30,528 nucleotides of DNA from Euryarchaeota archaeon RBG_13_57_23. Lineage in GTDB: Archaea > Thermoplasmatota > Thermoplasmata > UBA10834. Under the pieces are notes generated by a model, which was not told the DNA's origin, did not search any database, and saw only the letters and a program-made list of their open reading frames with translations. Positions 14,738-23,284 of the stretch are shown here, piece after piece. Location of the stretch: positions 1-30,528 of the forward strand of contig MGVW01000028.1 of the NCBI GenBank assembly GCA_001800675.1, written 5' to 3'. The position numbers and the translations under genes were made by a program. Within the stretch, counting starts at the first letter, position 1. Each line of letters starts with the position of its first letter.

Positions 14738-16732
14738 ATGGCAGAAGCAGGAGTAGGCTCGCCTATTTACCGCAATAACTCGGCCCCTCCTCCACCTCCG
14801 ACTGAGTTCTCGGCAAAAGAGGAACGCTCCGAGGGCAAGCTTGCGGAAGCCCTCCGGGCACTTGGCCTGAAGGACGTCCGAATAATCTCGTCCTTCGGAG
14901 AGCGCATGTTGTACTCGCGCGACCAGTCTGAGATCCCTCGCTTCATGAAGGAGATAATGTTCCTATCAGCACCCACGGTCGTCGTCCAACCCGAAAGCGA
15001 GCGTTCCGTGTCGGCTCTGCTCAAGTTCGCATCTTCGCACCGCATACCGGTCATACCCCGGGGCTCGGGCTCGTCTCCCTTCGGCGGCTCAGCGCCAGTA
15101 GTCGGAGGGATGGTCCTCGATGTATCGGTCATGGATCAGGTCCTTGCCATCGATGTCCACAGATTGACCGCGAGGGTTCGGGGAGGTGTCCGTTGGGCGG
15201 ATCTCGACCACGAGCTCGAGAAGCACGGGCTCACCCTGAACACCTGCCCGTCGAGCAAGTTCTCAACTGTGGCGGGCTGGATGGCGACTGGGGGCATGGG
15301 TCTCAACAGCTACTCGAAGGGCCATCTCAGGGAGAGCGTCCATGCCATCAGCCTTGTGACGGCTGATGGATTGGTCAGGAAGATGGACAGGGCGGATCCG
15401 TTGTTCCCCGCGGTCTTCGGCAGTGAAGGGCAGCTCGGGGTGATCACGGAGGTGACTCTGTCCGTGCGGAAGAAGCCGGAGAAGTCCCAACCTCACCTCA
15501 TCATGTTCAGCGATTTCAGGAGCGCATTGAGTTTCGCTTATGCTCTGGGAAACAGCGACGTGCGTCCCGCACACATAGTCTACGAGAGCCCACTGAAGTT
15601 CTCGCTCGTCAACCGCATGCTCGGAGGTGAGAGATACACTCCAGAGCACGGGATCATCGTCAACATCGAAGGACAGGATTCGGAGGATCGCTACCAGCAG
15701 TTCGTGAAATCCGCAGGGCTCAAGGATGAGAAGGAGTACCTCGCGCGGTACATGTGGAACGAGCGGTTCTTCCCGATGAAGATGAGGAAGTACGGGCCTG
15801 GAATGCTAGGGTCCGAGGTCGTCATTCCACTGAAGATACTTCCCGATTCGCTTCAGAAGGCCGAGGACCTCTGCAAGGAGCTGGGCCTCGAGCCCATGTT
15901 CGAGGTACACTTCCTGAGCGACGGGAACGGATTGCTTCTCTGCTATTACATCACCGACCAAGGGAATACGATCAGCTTCACGCTGGATGCGGCCAAGTCC
16001 ATGATACTGACTTCCATGCTGATCGACAATGGGGCGAGACCGTATTCGATCGGCATCTGGAATACAGCGTTCACGAACGCCGAGGAAAAAGCGCAGCTGA
16101 CTAGGCTGCGCGAGGCCAAGGCCAAGCTCGATCCAGGAAATGTCATGAACACAGGCAAGTACTTCTTCCTCTCAGGTCGGTTCGGAGGCGTCCTCGGAAC
16201 CGCATTCAGTCCGGGGATCATGCGTCCAGCATTGAAGACGATGAGAGTCTTCTCGCCGCTCACGATGCGACTGATGCGGACAGGATACAAGTTCGCCGAG
16301 CGCAGGCTGAGGCCGAAAACGCGCACGGAATTGTTGAAGATTGCCGACGAATGTGCCATGTGCGGCGCCTGCGTGAGCGTTTGTCCAGCGTACCTGGTCG
16401 TGAAGGATGAGCGTGTCACCGCGAGAGGTAAACTGCTCGCGGTCAAGGCCATGGCTCGCGGGCAGAAGATCACCAAGGAACATGCGGACCGCATATTCCT
16501 GTGCATGAGGTGCAAAGCGTGTGAGCAGGTATGCCAATCCAAGCTCCGGCTCGTCGACACGTATGACGAGCTCGAGAAGGAGCTCGAGGCGCTCTACGGC
16601 AAGGATGAGAAAGAGATCGAGAATTTCATCAGGTACGTCGAGAGCCAGCCAGATTTCGACAAGCTGATCGAGCGCGGGCTTGTGGTTGGCGCTCCCAAGC
16701 ATGGGATGGGAGGTGAGCGCGATGAAGTATGA
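14738..16732 (+). CDS. FAD-linked 2-hydroxyacid dehydrogenase (GlcD/D-LDH type) fused to a two-cluster Fe-S domain
   Basis: A 664-residue flavoprotein. The PCMH-type FAD domain covers about residues 75 to 250 (VIPRGSGSSPFGGSAPVVGG, NTCPSSKFSTVAGWMATGG, FGSEGQLGVITEVTLSV). The FAD-oxidase C domain follows and ends at KLDPGNVMNTGKYFF. The metal/substrate loop is VHFLSDGNGLLL, which lacks the second His of the usual HxGDGNxH. A C-terminal ferredoxin-like domain has CAMCGACVSVCP (C539, C542, C545, C549) and CMRCKACEQVCQ (C589 to C599), as in GlcF-like partners but without CCG domains. Such enzymes oxidise D-lactate, glycolate or D-2-hydroxyglutarate. It is the first gene of a four-gene overlapping operon with glutamate-synthase parts, so its electrons may go to the ferredoxin domains there. 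Start: ATG at 14738, seven bases after GAGGGGGGAT. Confidence 0.9.
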   Translation: MAEAGVGSPIYRNNSAPPPPPTEFSAKEERSEGKLAEALRALGLKDVRIISSFGERMLYSRDQSEIPRFMKEIMFLSAPTVVVQPESERSVSALLKFASSHRIPVIPRGSGSSPFGGSAPVVGGMVLDVSVMDQVLAIDVHRLTARVRGGVRWADLDHELEKHGLTLNTCPSSKFSTVAGWMATGGMGLNSYSKGHLRESVHAISLVTADGLVRKMDRADPLFPAVFGSEGQLGVITEVTLSVRKKPEKSQPHLIMFSDFRSALSFAYALGNSDVRPAHIVYESPLKFSLVNRMLGGERYTPEHGIIVNIEGQDSEDRYQQFVKSAGLKDEKEYLARYMWNERFFPMKMRKYGPGMLGSEVVIPLKILPDSLQKAEDLCKELGLEPMFEVHFLSDGNGLLLCYYITDQGNTISFTLDAAKSMILTSMLIDNGARPYSIGIWNTAFTNAEEKAQLTRLREAKAKLDPGNVMNTGKYFFLSGRFGGVLGTAFSPGIMRPALKTMRVFSPLTMRLMRTGYKFAERRLRPKTRTELLKIADECAMCGACVSVCPAYLVVKDERVTARGKLLAVKAMARGQKITKEHADRIFLCMRCKACEQVCQSKLRLVDTYDELEKELEALYGKDEKEIENFIRYVESQPDFDKLIERGLVVGAPKHGMGGERDEV

Positions 16733-18113
16733 GCGATACCACATCCCGCTGAAATCCGTCCCGGGTAGGGTCGGCCCCGTCCCGAAGTTCGTTATCATCA
16801 GGGCGGACAACTGCATAAACTGCGGCAAGTGCGAGAAATCTTGCATCTACGGAGTCCACAAGAGAAGCGAGGCCGATTTGCGGAAGATGGCCGATCCAGA
16901 CAACAATCTGTGCAAGAACTGCTTCAGATGTATCCAGGACTGTCCTCAGAGGGCTCTCACAATGATGGTGGGTCCGGACTACAAGGCGCTCGGACGCGGA
17001 TTGTGGACCTCACTACGCATTTTCACCATATGGAGCGAGTCGGAGACTGGGAAGATTCCCGTCTTCGGTGCGGGATACCGCGGGTTGTTTGCCGGCCCTG
17101 GCTACGACGGCATGTGGACAGACATGTCCGAGATTGTGAGGCCGACAAGGGACGGCATCCACGGCAGGGAATACATATCGACTAGCGTCGACCTAGGCAG
17201 CAGACCGGCTTGGCTGGAGTTCGACAAGGCCGGAGCGCTCGTCACAGACATGCCGCCCATCGTCGAGCTCCAGGTGCCTTTCGTCATTGATACGACCAGG
17301 CTCAGGTCCGCCACGGATGCCATGAAGACCGGCATGGCTAGAGCTGCCAAGCATGTCGACTCTCTGCTCTTCGCCGCTCCTGATTCGCTCTCTAGGGAGG
17401 CCGCTTCTGAGCTGAACGCACATTTCGTGCCTGTCTACGCCGAGGGAACCGATCTTCGGAGTATCGTCCTCCCAAGAGGCGCGCGCATGGCAGCGTTGAC
17501 GCTCGGGTCGAACTGGAAGGAGGACGCCAAACGCTTCAAGTCAATGTATCCGCAAACGGTTCTTGCCTTCCGCGTGAACGCAGGCAAGGACGTGGAAAAA
17601 CGGGTTTTGGACCTCGTCAAGGCGAAGGTGGATGTTGCTCACGTGCTGTTCGATGAGGAGGGCATGGAGCTGGATTCCGTCGAACCGAGATATGCGAAGG
17701 ACAGCCTCAGAGCGATCCACAAAGCACTTGTTTCCAAGAGCGTCCGTGACCAGATAACGATCATCGCGGGCGGGGGAATCGCTGCCGCCGAGCACGTCCC
17801 AAAGACCCTGATCTGCGGAGCGGATGTTGTCGCGCTCGAGAAGGCTGCAGTATTGGCCCTCGAGTGCAGGGACTGCATGACGTGTTCGATGGGCTCCTGT
17901 CCTGTGAACATGGGCGATGCCCCTGCGGAGTGGATTGAGAACAGGGTTACGAACCTGATGGGCGCCTGGAGGGACCAGCTCCTCGAGGTGCTGGGCGCCA
18001 TGGGCCTCCGAGAGGTCAGGCGGCTCAGGGGAGAGCTGGGAAGAGCGATATTCTTCGAGGACGTCGAGCGCGAGTCCTTCTCCGACATAGAGGGAGGTGC
18101 GGGCGATGGCTGA
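16722..18113 (+). CDS. Ferredoxin plus degenerate glutamate-synthase FMN-domain protein
   Basis: A 463-residue protein starting at the ATG at 16722, inside the end of the previous gene, with a strong GGGAGGTGA site. Two [4Fe-4S] motifs lie at the N-terminus (C31, C34, C37, C41; C64, C67, C70, C74). The rest follows the layout of the archaeal GltB FMN domain and resembles the next gene: YISTSVDLGSR, then IIAGGGIAAAEHVPKTLICGADVV, then CRDCMTCSMGSCPVNMG, then an AWRDQLLEVLGAMGLREV tail. The signatures needed for FMN and substrate (GEGG, AQGAKPG, GGTGAAP) are missing, and the middle is shortened. The final cysteine group, which carries a cluster in glutamate synthases, remains. I infer a diverged paralogue serving as an electron-transfer or structural partner of the intact copy. 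Confidence 0.82.
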   Translation: MKYERYHIPLKSVPGRVGPVPKFVIIRADNCINCGKCEKSCIYGVHKRSEADLRKMADPDNNLCKNCFRCIQDCPQRALTMMVGPDYKALGRGLWTSLRIFTIWSESETGKIPVFGAGYRGLFAGPGYDGMWTDMSEIVRPTRDGIHGREYISTSVDLGSRPAWLEFDKAGALVTDMPPIVELQVPFVIDTTRLRSATDAMKTGMARAAKHVDSLLFAAPDSLSREAASELNAHFVPVYAEGTDLRSIVLPRGARMAALTLGSNWKEDAKRFKSMYPQTVLAFRVNAGKDVEKRVLDLVKAKVDVAHVLFDEEGMELDSVEPRYAKDSLRAIHKALVSKSVRDQITIIAGGGIAAAEHVPKTLICGADVVALEKAAVLALECRDCMTCSMGSCPVNMGDAPAEWIENRVTNLMGAWRDQLLEVLGAMGLREVRRLRGELGRAIFFEDVERESFSDIEGGAGDG

Positions 18114-19617
18114 GGACGCAAAGGCCTGTGCCAAGGACATGCCGGAGGCAGCTCTCGTTCCTTCGGAGCACCTCAGATTCATCAATAGGTTCACCGTGAC
18201 GAGAGCCGAGACATGCATATCGTGTGGGCTCTGCGCGTGCCTATGTCCATATGGAGTTCACAAGCGCGTGGAAGGCCATGTGAAGATCCTCCCGCCCGAT
18301 GACAGGAGATGCATCGGTCCATCCTGCGAGGTCAACTATTTCTTCTGCGTGGCCAACTGCCCGACGAACTCGCTTTCCGTGGGACCGAGCGAGACCTTCG
18401 TTTGCCTCGGGGACCCGAGGTGGACTTCGGAGATGATTCTCGCGACATGGGCGATGTCCGAGACGGGAAGGCCGCTGCCACTCGACCACCCAGGCAACAT
18501 AGGTGCATCTGGAGGAGGCTTCGACAAGCTCCATTTCAAGCTTCCTGAGCTGAAAGGGAAGGTCGATCCTGATCAGATATGCACCACAATCGACCTGAAC
18601 CGCAGGGGCTCAGGAACGAAGATTCGGATCCCGATTCCAATCTACGGCGGCGGGATGTCGTTCGGATCCGTGAGCACCAACACGATGCTCGCCAGGGCCA
18701 AGGCCGCGAAGAGATGGAACACCTTCACTTGCACGGGCGAGGGAGGATATCCAGACGTGCTGATACCATACAAGGATTACGTTATTACGCAAATCGCCAC
18801 GGGCCTCTTCGGCGTCAGAGAGGAGACCATCCAGCGTACGAGAGTCATCGAGTTCAAGTACGCCCAGGGCGCGAAACCCGGGCTGGGAGGGCACCTCCTG
18901 CACGACAAGAACACGCCCGAGGTCGCCCGGATGAGGGAGGCGGTTCCTTACACGAGCCTGTTCTCTCCTTTCCCGTTCCACAGCGTGTACTCCGTCGAGG
19001 ACCACAAAAAGCACCTCGACTGGGCGCAATCGATCAATCCCAAGGCGCTCTTGTCCGTCAAGGTCTCAACGCCGAACGACGTCGAGATGGTCGCGGTTGG
19101 CAGCTACTATGCGGGTGCCCACATCGTGCATCTGGACGGCGGTTATGGTGGCACTGGCGCTGCCCCCGAGATCGCCAAGAAGAACATCGCGATGCCGATA
19201 GAGTACGCCATCCCGAAGGTCCACAAGTTCCTCGTGAAGGAAGGCATCAGAGAACAGGTTACGCTCATAGCCAGTGGTGGCCTGAGGACCGCTCTCGATG
19301 TGGCAAAGGCTATCGCGCTCGGCGCGGACGGCGCCGTCATCGGCACTGCGGACCTGGTGGCCCTTAGCTGCGTGAGATGCGGCAACTGCGAGAGCGGCAG
19401 GGGATGTCCGAGGGGCATCGCAACAACGGACCCGGGCCTTGACAAGCTCACTGATGCGGACTGGGGGGCCGAGCGGATATCCAATCTGTATGGTGCGTGG
19501 AGGCTCCAATGGTGTGAGCTCCTCGCCAGGCTCGGGATGACCGACATCTCGGAGTTGCGCGGCAGGACGGATCTGCTCGTACACGGCAACGGCCAGCCGA
19601 GGGGGTCTAGCAAGTGA
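18106..19617 (+). CDS. Ferredoxin plus glutamate-synthase FMN domain (GltB-like, archaeal type)
   Basis: A 503-residue protein. N-terminal ferredoxin motifs are C37, C40, C43, C47 and C69, C74, C81, C85 (the second unusual: CIGPSC then CVANCP). The FMN barrel follows, about residues 150 to 465, with glutamate-synthase signatures: YGGGMSFGSVS, CTGEGGYPDV, KYAQGAKPGLGGHL, HLDGGYGGTGAAPEIAKK, LIASGGLRTALDVAKAIALG, and a cluster site CVRCGNCESGRGCPRGIAT. In glutamate synthase this barrel condenses ammonia with 2-oxoglutarate and reduces the imine. The ATG at 18106 has GGAGGTG six bases upstream and overlaps the previous gene by eight bases; the next gene starts on its stop. Related domains make N-methylglutamate (MgsC), so the substrate amine is open. 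Confidence 0.9.
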   Translation: MAEDAKACAKDMPEAALVPSEHLRFINRFTVTRAETCISCGLCACLCPYGVHKRVEGHVKILPPDDRRCIGPSCEVNYFFCVANCPTNSLSVGPSETFVCLGDPRWTSEMILATWAMSETGRPLPLDHPGNIGASGGGFDKLHFKLPELKGKVDPDQICTTIDLNRRGSGTKIRIPIPIYGGGMSFGSVSTNTMLARAKAAKRWNTFTCTGEGGYPDVLIPYKDYVITQIATGLFGVREETIQRTRVIEFKYAQGAKPGLGGHLLHDKNTPEVARMREAVPYTSLFSPFPFHSVYSVEDHKKHLDWAQSINPKALLSVKVSTPNDVEMVAVGSYYAGAHIVHLDGGYGGTGAAPEIAKKNIAMPIEYAIPKVHKFLVKEGIREQVTLIASGGLRTALDVAKAIALGADGAVIGTADLVALSCVRCGNCESGRGCPRGIATTDPGLDKLTDADWGAERISNLYGAWRLQWCELLARLGMTDISELRGRTDLLVHGNGQPRGSSK

Positions 19618-22244
19618 CCGCTGAAACCGAAATCCTCCTCGAGAGCCGGAGATGGATGCTGGAATCCAGGATTGACTTCCCAACCCGGCCTCAGGAGGCG
19701 GAGGGAGGTTGCGGAGTCGTGGGGATAGCCAGCACTGTCCCGATTGCTGGAAGGCACATACTCCAGCCGCTGCTTCAGATGCACAACAGGGGCAATGGCA
19801 AGGGCGGCGGGATTGCAGCGGTCGGGCTCAATGCGGACCAGATGAAGGTGACCGAACGCGTCCTGGAGGAGGACTATCTCATACAGGTCGCTTATCTAAA
19901 ACCGAAGGTCCGGGACGACCTCGAAGAAGAGTTCATCAAACCGAACTACAGGGTCGAGAAGAAATACAAAGTCGATGTCACGACCGATGAGGACTACGTC
20001 AAATCATTGGAGGTCACGCCACCAGAAGTGTGGAGATACTTCTGCAGGGCGAAGAAGGACGCTCTCGATGAGTTCATGAAGGAGAACAAGTTCGAGAAGC
20101 TGGACTCACGCAAGGCGGAAGACGAGTTCGTCTATCAGACGAGTTTCAAGATCAACAAGAAGTTCTACGCAGGCGCCACGATGACCGCCTTCGTCATGTC
20201 TCATGGCAGGAACATGATGGTGATGAAGGTCGTGGGCTACGCGGAGGACGTCATCAGATACTACAAACTCGAGGATGTCAAGGCGTTCGTCTGGATCGGC
20301 CACCAGAGATACCCGACCAAGGGCAGGGTCTGGCACCCAGGCGGAGCGCATCCGTTCATAGGGCTCGACGAGGCGCTCGTGCACAACGGGGATTTCGCCA
20401 ACTACTACTCTGTCTCGGAGTACCTCGCGCAGAGGAACATCGTGCCGTTGTTCCTCACGGATACGGAAGTGTCCGTCCTGCTGTTCGACGTGCTGAACAG
20501 GACATACGGCTATCCGCTCGAGCACATCATCGAGGCTCTCGCTCCGACCACGGAACGTGACTTCGCCATGCTGCCCGAGGAGAAGAGAAGATTGTATCGC
20601 GCGATTCAGACCACGCACATCCATGGTTCTCCGGACGGCCCGTGGTTCTTCATAGTCGGTCGCAACTGCTTCTACGACAACAAGTTCCAGCTGATGGGCA
20701 TAACCGACACGTCTATGCTGCGGCCGCAGGTGTTCGCGCTCGTCGACGGACATGTTCAGATAGGGCTGATAGCATCCGAGAAGCAGGCGATCGATGCAGC
20801 GCTGAAGAGCATTTCCACACAGTACCCGTCCGTGCCTCAGTATGCGGACCAGTACTGGAACGCGAGGGGCGGAAGCCACACAGACGGAGGGGCGTTCATA
20901 TTCACGCTGTTCCCCGAGAAGTCCGCCCCGGACGGGCTCCGGCTGATTTGCACGGACAAGTTCGGCACGCCGGTCACGATCTCGCAGCAATGGGACAACG
21001 TCGAGGACTTTGCGATGGCCGACCCGCTCCCGCAGAAGCCGAAGCTGAGCTCGCTGGGCGCAGAGCTGGTCGCGAAGAAGAGTCCGAGGGATGCTTTCAA
21101 TCTCTTCGTGAAGAAAGTGAAGGAGATATCGGGCGGCGACCTCAACAACATGCTGTCTCACATTGTCCAAGAGGCGTGCAGGAACGATTCGAACATGGCG
21201 GAGAGCCTTGACCTTCTCACGCTGATGATCGACATGAAATACTCCTCTGGAAGGATCAGGCGCAGCAGGCTCAACCAGAAGGCGAACGAGGCTATCACCA
21301 GGATGCTCAGGAGCGCCCCGAGGGTCGAGATCAGTGCGAAGTCCGTGTTCGCGCTCGTTGACCTCAAGAACCAGGACAAGCTGAGAGTCCCGGTATCACC
21401 GTTCGACAGGCTCGTGATCGATTGCGAGAACTTCCCGATGGAGGGGGAACGCGGGGTCTCCTTCCTCATCAAGAGGGCTAGGGACCTCGGGTGGAACAGG
21501 GTCGTTGTGATCGCGACGCACGGCCAGAGATTCATAGGATCCGGACTGGGTCCGAAATCCAAAGGCCTGAGGATCGACGTGTACGGGAGCCCCGGAGACT
21601 ATTTGGCGTCCGGGCTGGATGGTGCCGAGATATTCGTCCACTCCAACGGTCAGGACCAGCTGGGACAGATACTTGCTGAGGGCAAGCTGGTCGTCCACGG
21701 AGACGTCGGGCAGACCTTCCTGTACGGCGCGAAGGGGGGCGAGGCATATGTCATGGGCAACGCAGCTGGCAGGCCTCTCATCAACGCCGTCGGAAGGCCG
21801 AAGGTCGTGATCAACGGGACTTGTTTGGACTACCTTGCAGAGTCCTTCATGGCTGGTAACCCTCTCTACGGAGGCGGGTTCGTCGTGCTCAATGGCATGA
21901 CCTTCGATCCGAACGGAAACCCGACTGACCTCCCAGCTCCGTATCCTGGAGGCAATCTCTTCTCGCTCGCGTCCGGAGGAGCCATCTACATCCGCGACCC
22001 GAAGAAGCTCGTGGGGGAGGACCAGCTGAACGGGGGCAGGATCTCCCGCCTCACCAAGGCAGACTGGAAGCTGATACTGCCGCACTTGAAGGAGAACGAG
22101 AGGCTGTTCGGGATATCAGTCGACGGGTTCCTGCTGCGAGTGGATGGCATGACGAAGCAGCCGGAAGAGGTCTATAGGAAGATCGAGGCGGTGCCCATGG
22201 TGACGCTCGCGGGCACTGCTCAGATGCAGGAGACGGGCGACTGA
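19614..22244 (+). CDS. Fusion of glutaminase (GATase II) and GXGXG domain of glutamate synthase
   Basis: An 876-residue protein starting at a GTG overlapping the previous stop (GTGA), with GAGGGGG about seven bases upstream. Cys33 in GGCGVVGIAS would be the N-terminal nucleophile after loss of a 32-residue propeptide, a size like that in known glutamate synthases. Further glutaminase marks are GHQRYPTKGRVW and LVHNGDFANY (oxyanion Asn-Gly). There are inserted charged segments near residues 75 to 180. From about residue 615 the GXGXG beta-helix follows: VIATHGQRFIGSGLG, GQDQLGQILAEGKLVVHGDV, GAKGGEAYVMGNAAGRP, GNPLYGGGFVVLNG. In most archaea these two domains are separate genes; bacterial GltB has them around the FMN domain. 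Here the FMN domain is left out and encoded by the two preceding genes. The role would be to release ammonia from glutamine and hold the tunnel to the FMN subunit. Confidence 0.88.
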   Translation: MTAETEILLESRRWMLESRIDFPTRPQEAEGGCGVVGIASTVPIAGRHILQPLLQMHNRGNGKGGGIAAVGLNADQMKVTERVLEEDYLIQVAYLKPKVRDDLEEEFIKPNYRVEKKYKVDVTTDEDYVKSLEVTPPEVWRYFCRAKKDALDEFMKENKFEKLDSRKAEDEFVYQTSFKINKKFYAGATMTAFVMSHGRNMMVMKVVGYAEDVIRYYKLEDVKAFVWIGHQRYPTKGRVWHPGGAHPFIGLDEALVHNGDFANYYSVSEYLAQRNIVPLFLTDTEVSVLLFDVLNRTYGYPLEHIIEALAPTTERDFAMLPEEKRRLYRAIQTTHIHGSPDGPWFFIVGRNCFYDNKFQLMGITDTSMLRPQVFALVDGHVQIGLIASEKQAIDAALKSISTQYPSVPQYADQYWNARGGSHTDGGAFIFTLFPEKSAPDGLRLICTDKFGTPVTISQQWDNVEDFAMADPLPQKPKLSSLGAELVAKKSPRDAFNLFVKKVKEISGGDLNNMLSHIVQEACRNDSNMAESLDLLTLMIDMKYSSGRIRRSRLNQKANEAITRMLRSAPRVEISAKSVFALVDLKNQDKLRVPVSPFDRLVIDCENFPMEGERGVSFLIKRARDLGWNRVVVIATHGQRFIGSGLGPKSKGLRIDVYGSPGDYLASGLDGAEIFVHSNGQDQLGQILAEGKLVVHGDVGQTFLYGAKGGEAYVMGNAAGRPLINAVGRPKVVINGTCLDYLAESFMAGNPLYGGGFVVLNGMTFDPNGNPTDLPAPYPGGNLFSLASGGAIYIRDPKKLVGEDQLNGGRISRLTKADWKLILPHLKENERLFGISVDGFLLRVDGMTKQPEEVYRKIEAVPMVTLAGTAQMQETGD

Positions 22245-22253
22245 GCTTGTGCG

Positions 22254-22283
22254 TTTTCGAATACTGAACCCCTTTCTCGAAAA
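22254..22283. terminator. Inverted repeat after the glt-like operon
   Basis: TTTTCGA, 16 bases, TCGAAAA, located just after the operon's last stop. It can form an AT-rich stem at the 3' end. Terminator activity is uncertain; no long T run follows. Confidence 0.35.
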
Positions 22284-22358
22284 TGATTCTGAAATCGGAG
22301 CATGGCTGACGGTTTCCATCGGAAAAAACAGTCCTAGATAATCGTAATGCAGGCAAGC

Positions 22359-22366
22359 TTATATAC
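22359..22366 (+). promoter_or_regulatory. TATA box of the nfnA-nfnB-like operon
   Basis: TTATATAC about 80 bases before the ATG at 22445, giving a predicted leader of about 55 bases. It shows the reductase pair has its own promoter, apart from the upstream glt-like operon. The rest of the 200-base gap holds no gene. Confidence 0.6.
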
Positions 22367-22444
22367 GAACTTGGAAATGCAGCGCCGACAGGCATCACGG
22401 CCTCATTTCATGTCCTCTGGGCCGGGCTTTTGGCCGAGGGCAGG

Positions 22445-23284
22445 ATGCGTGCTAAAATGTATGAGATAGTCAAGGCAGAGAAGCTCACGCCGGATGTCAT
22501 CAAGCTGGAGATCAAGGCCCCGCAAATCGCGAAAAAGGCGAAGGCCGGCCAGTTCATTATGGTGACTCCGACAGAGCACGGCGAGAGGATCCCCCTGACG
22601 ATGGCGGACTTCTCCCCGGAGAAGGGAACGATCACAATTGCAGCGCTGGAGATCGGCAAGACCACCAAGGAACTCGGCACGCTGAAGGCCGGGGACAAGG
22701 TGTTCAGCCTGGTCGGACCATTGGGATTGCCGACCCATCTGCACAATTTCGGTAACGTGGTCTCCATCGGGGGCGGCATCGGACTGGCTCTCATGTACCC
22801 GGTGGTGCGCGCATTCAGACAGTCGGGCAACCACACGATCAACATCATCGGCGCGAAGAACGAGAAGCTGCTCATCTACGAGGACGAGATCAAGACGGTC
22901 AGCGACGAATTCTACGTCTGCACGGATGACGGTTCGAAGGGACACCACGGGTTCGTCAGCGACGTCCTGAAGAAGATGATCGCCGAGAACAAGAAGATCG
23001 ACCTCGTGTACGCAGTCGGTCCCATCATCATGATGAAGGTCATCGCGAACATCACGAAGCCGCACAACATCAAGACCATCGTCTCTCTCAACCCGATAAT
23101 GGTCGACGGGACCGGCATGTGCGGGTCATGCAGAGTCATCATCTCAGGTGAGACGAAATTCGGCTGCGTCGATGGTCCGGAGTTCGACGGTCACGCTGTG
23201 GATTTTGACAACCTCACGGCGAGGAACAGGAGATACATGCCCGAGGAGGCTGTGTCTCTCAAGAAATGGCAGGGGGCGAAGTAG
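22445..23284 (+). CDS. Ferredoxin-NAD(P) reductase-like subunit (NfnA/SudB/GltD-beta type)
   Basis: A 279-residue FAD- and NAD-binding reductase subunit. The order is FAD-binding beta-barrel (MYEIVKAEKLTPDVIKLEI, KAGQFIMVTP), then a nucleotide domain (NVVSIGGGIGLALMYPVVRA, DLVYAVGPIIMM), then a C-terminal [2Fe-2S] site DGTGMCGSC with a third cysteine at TKFGC. One Asp and three Cys match the unusual cluster ligation described for NfnA. The family pairs with an NfnB/SudA subunit, encoded next, to make NADH-dependent ferredoxin:NADP oxidoreductase or sulfide dehydrogenase. The ATG at 22445 follows GAGGGCAGG; an ATG at 22457 is an alternative. Given the upstream operon it may feed electrons to glutamate synthesis. 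Confidence 0.9.
   Translation: MRAKMYEIVKAEKLTPDVIKLEIKAPQIAKKAKAGQFIMVTPTEHGERIPLTMADFSPEKGTITIAALEIGKTTKELGTLKAGDKVFSLVGPLGLPTHLHNFGNVVSIGGGIGLALMYPVVRAFRQSGNHTINIIGAKNEKLLIYEDEIKTVSDEFYVCTDDGSKGHHGFVSDVLKKMIAENKKIDLVYAVGPIIMMKVIANITKPHNIKTIVSLNPIMVDGTGMCGSCRVIISGETKFGCVDGPEFDGHAVDFDNLTARNRRYMPEEAVSLKKWQGAK

Noticed and set aside
20106..21170. 354-codon open frame on the minus strand inside the glutaminase-GXGXG gene
   Set aside because: Antisense to a strongly supported gene; composition is that of a shadow frame (Val, Arg, His, Asp rich).
22290..22330. Second hairpin TTTCC-ATC-GGAAA before the NfnA-like gene
   Set aside because: The loop is only three bases and the run of A follows instead of T on the coding strand, so it is not a convincing terminator.
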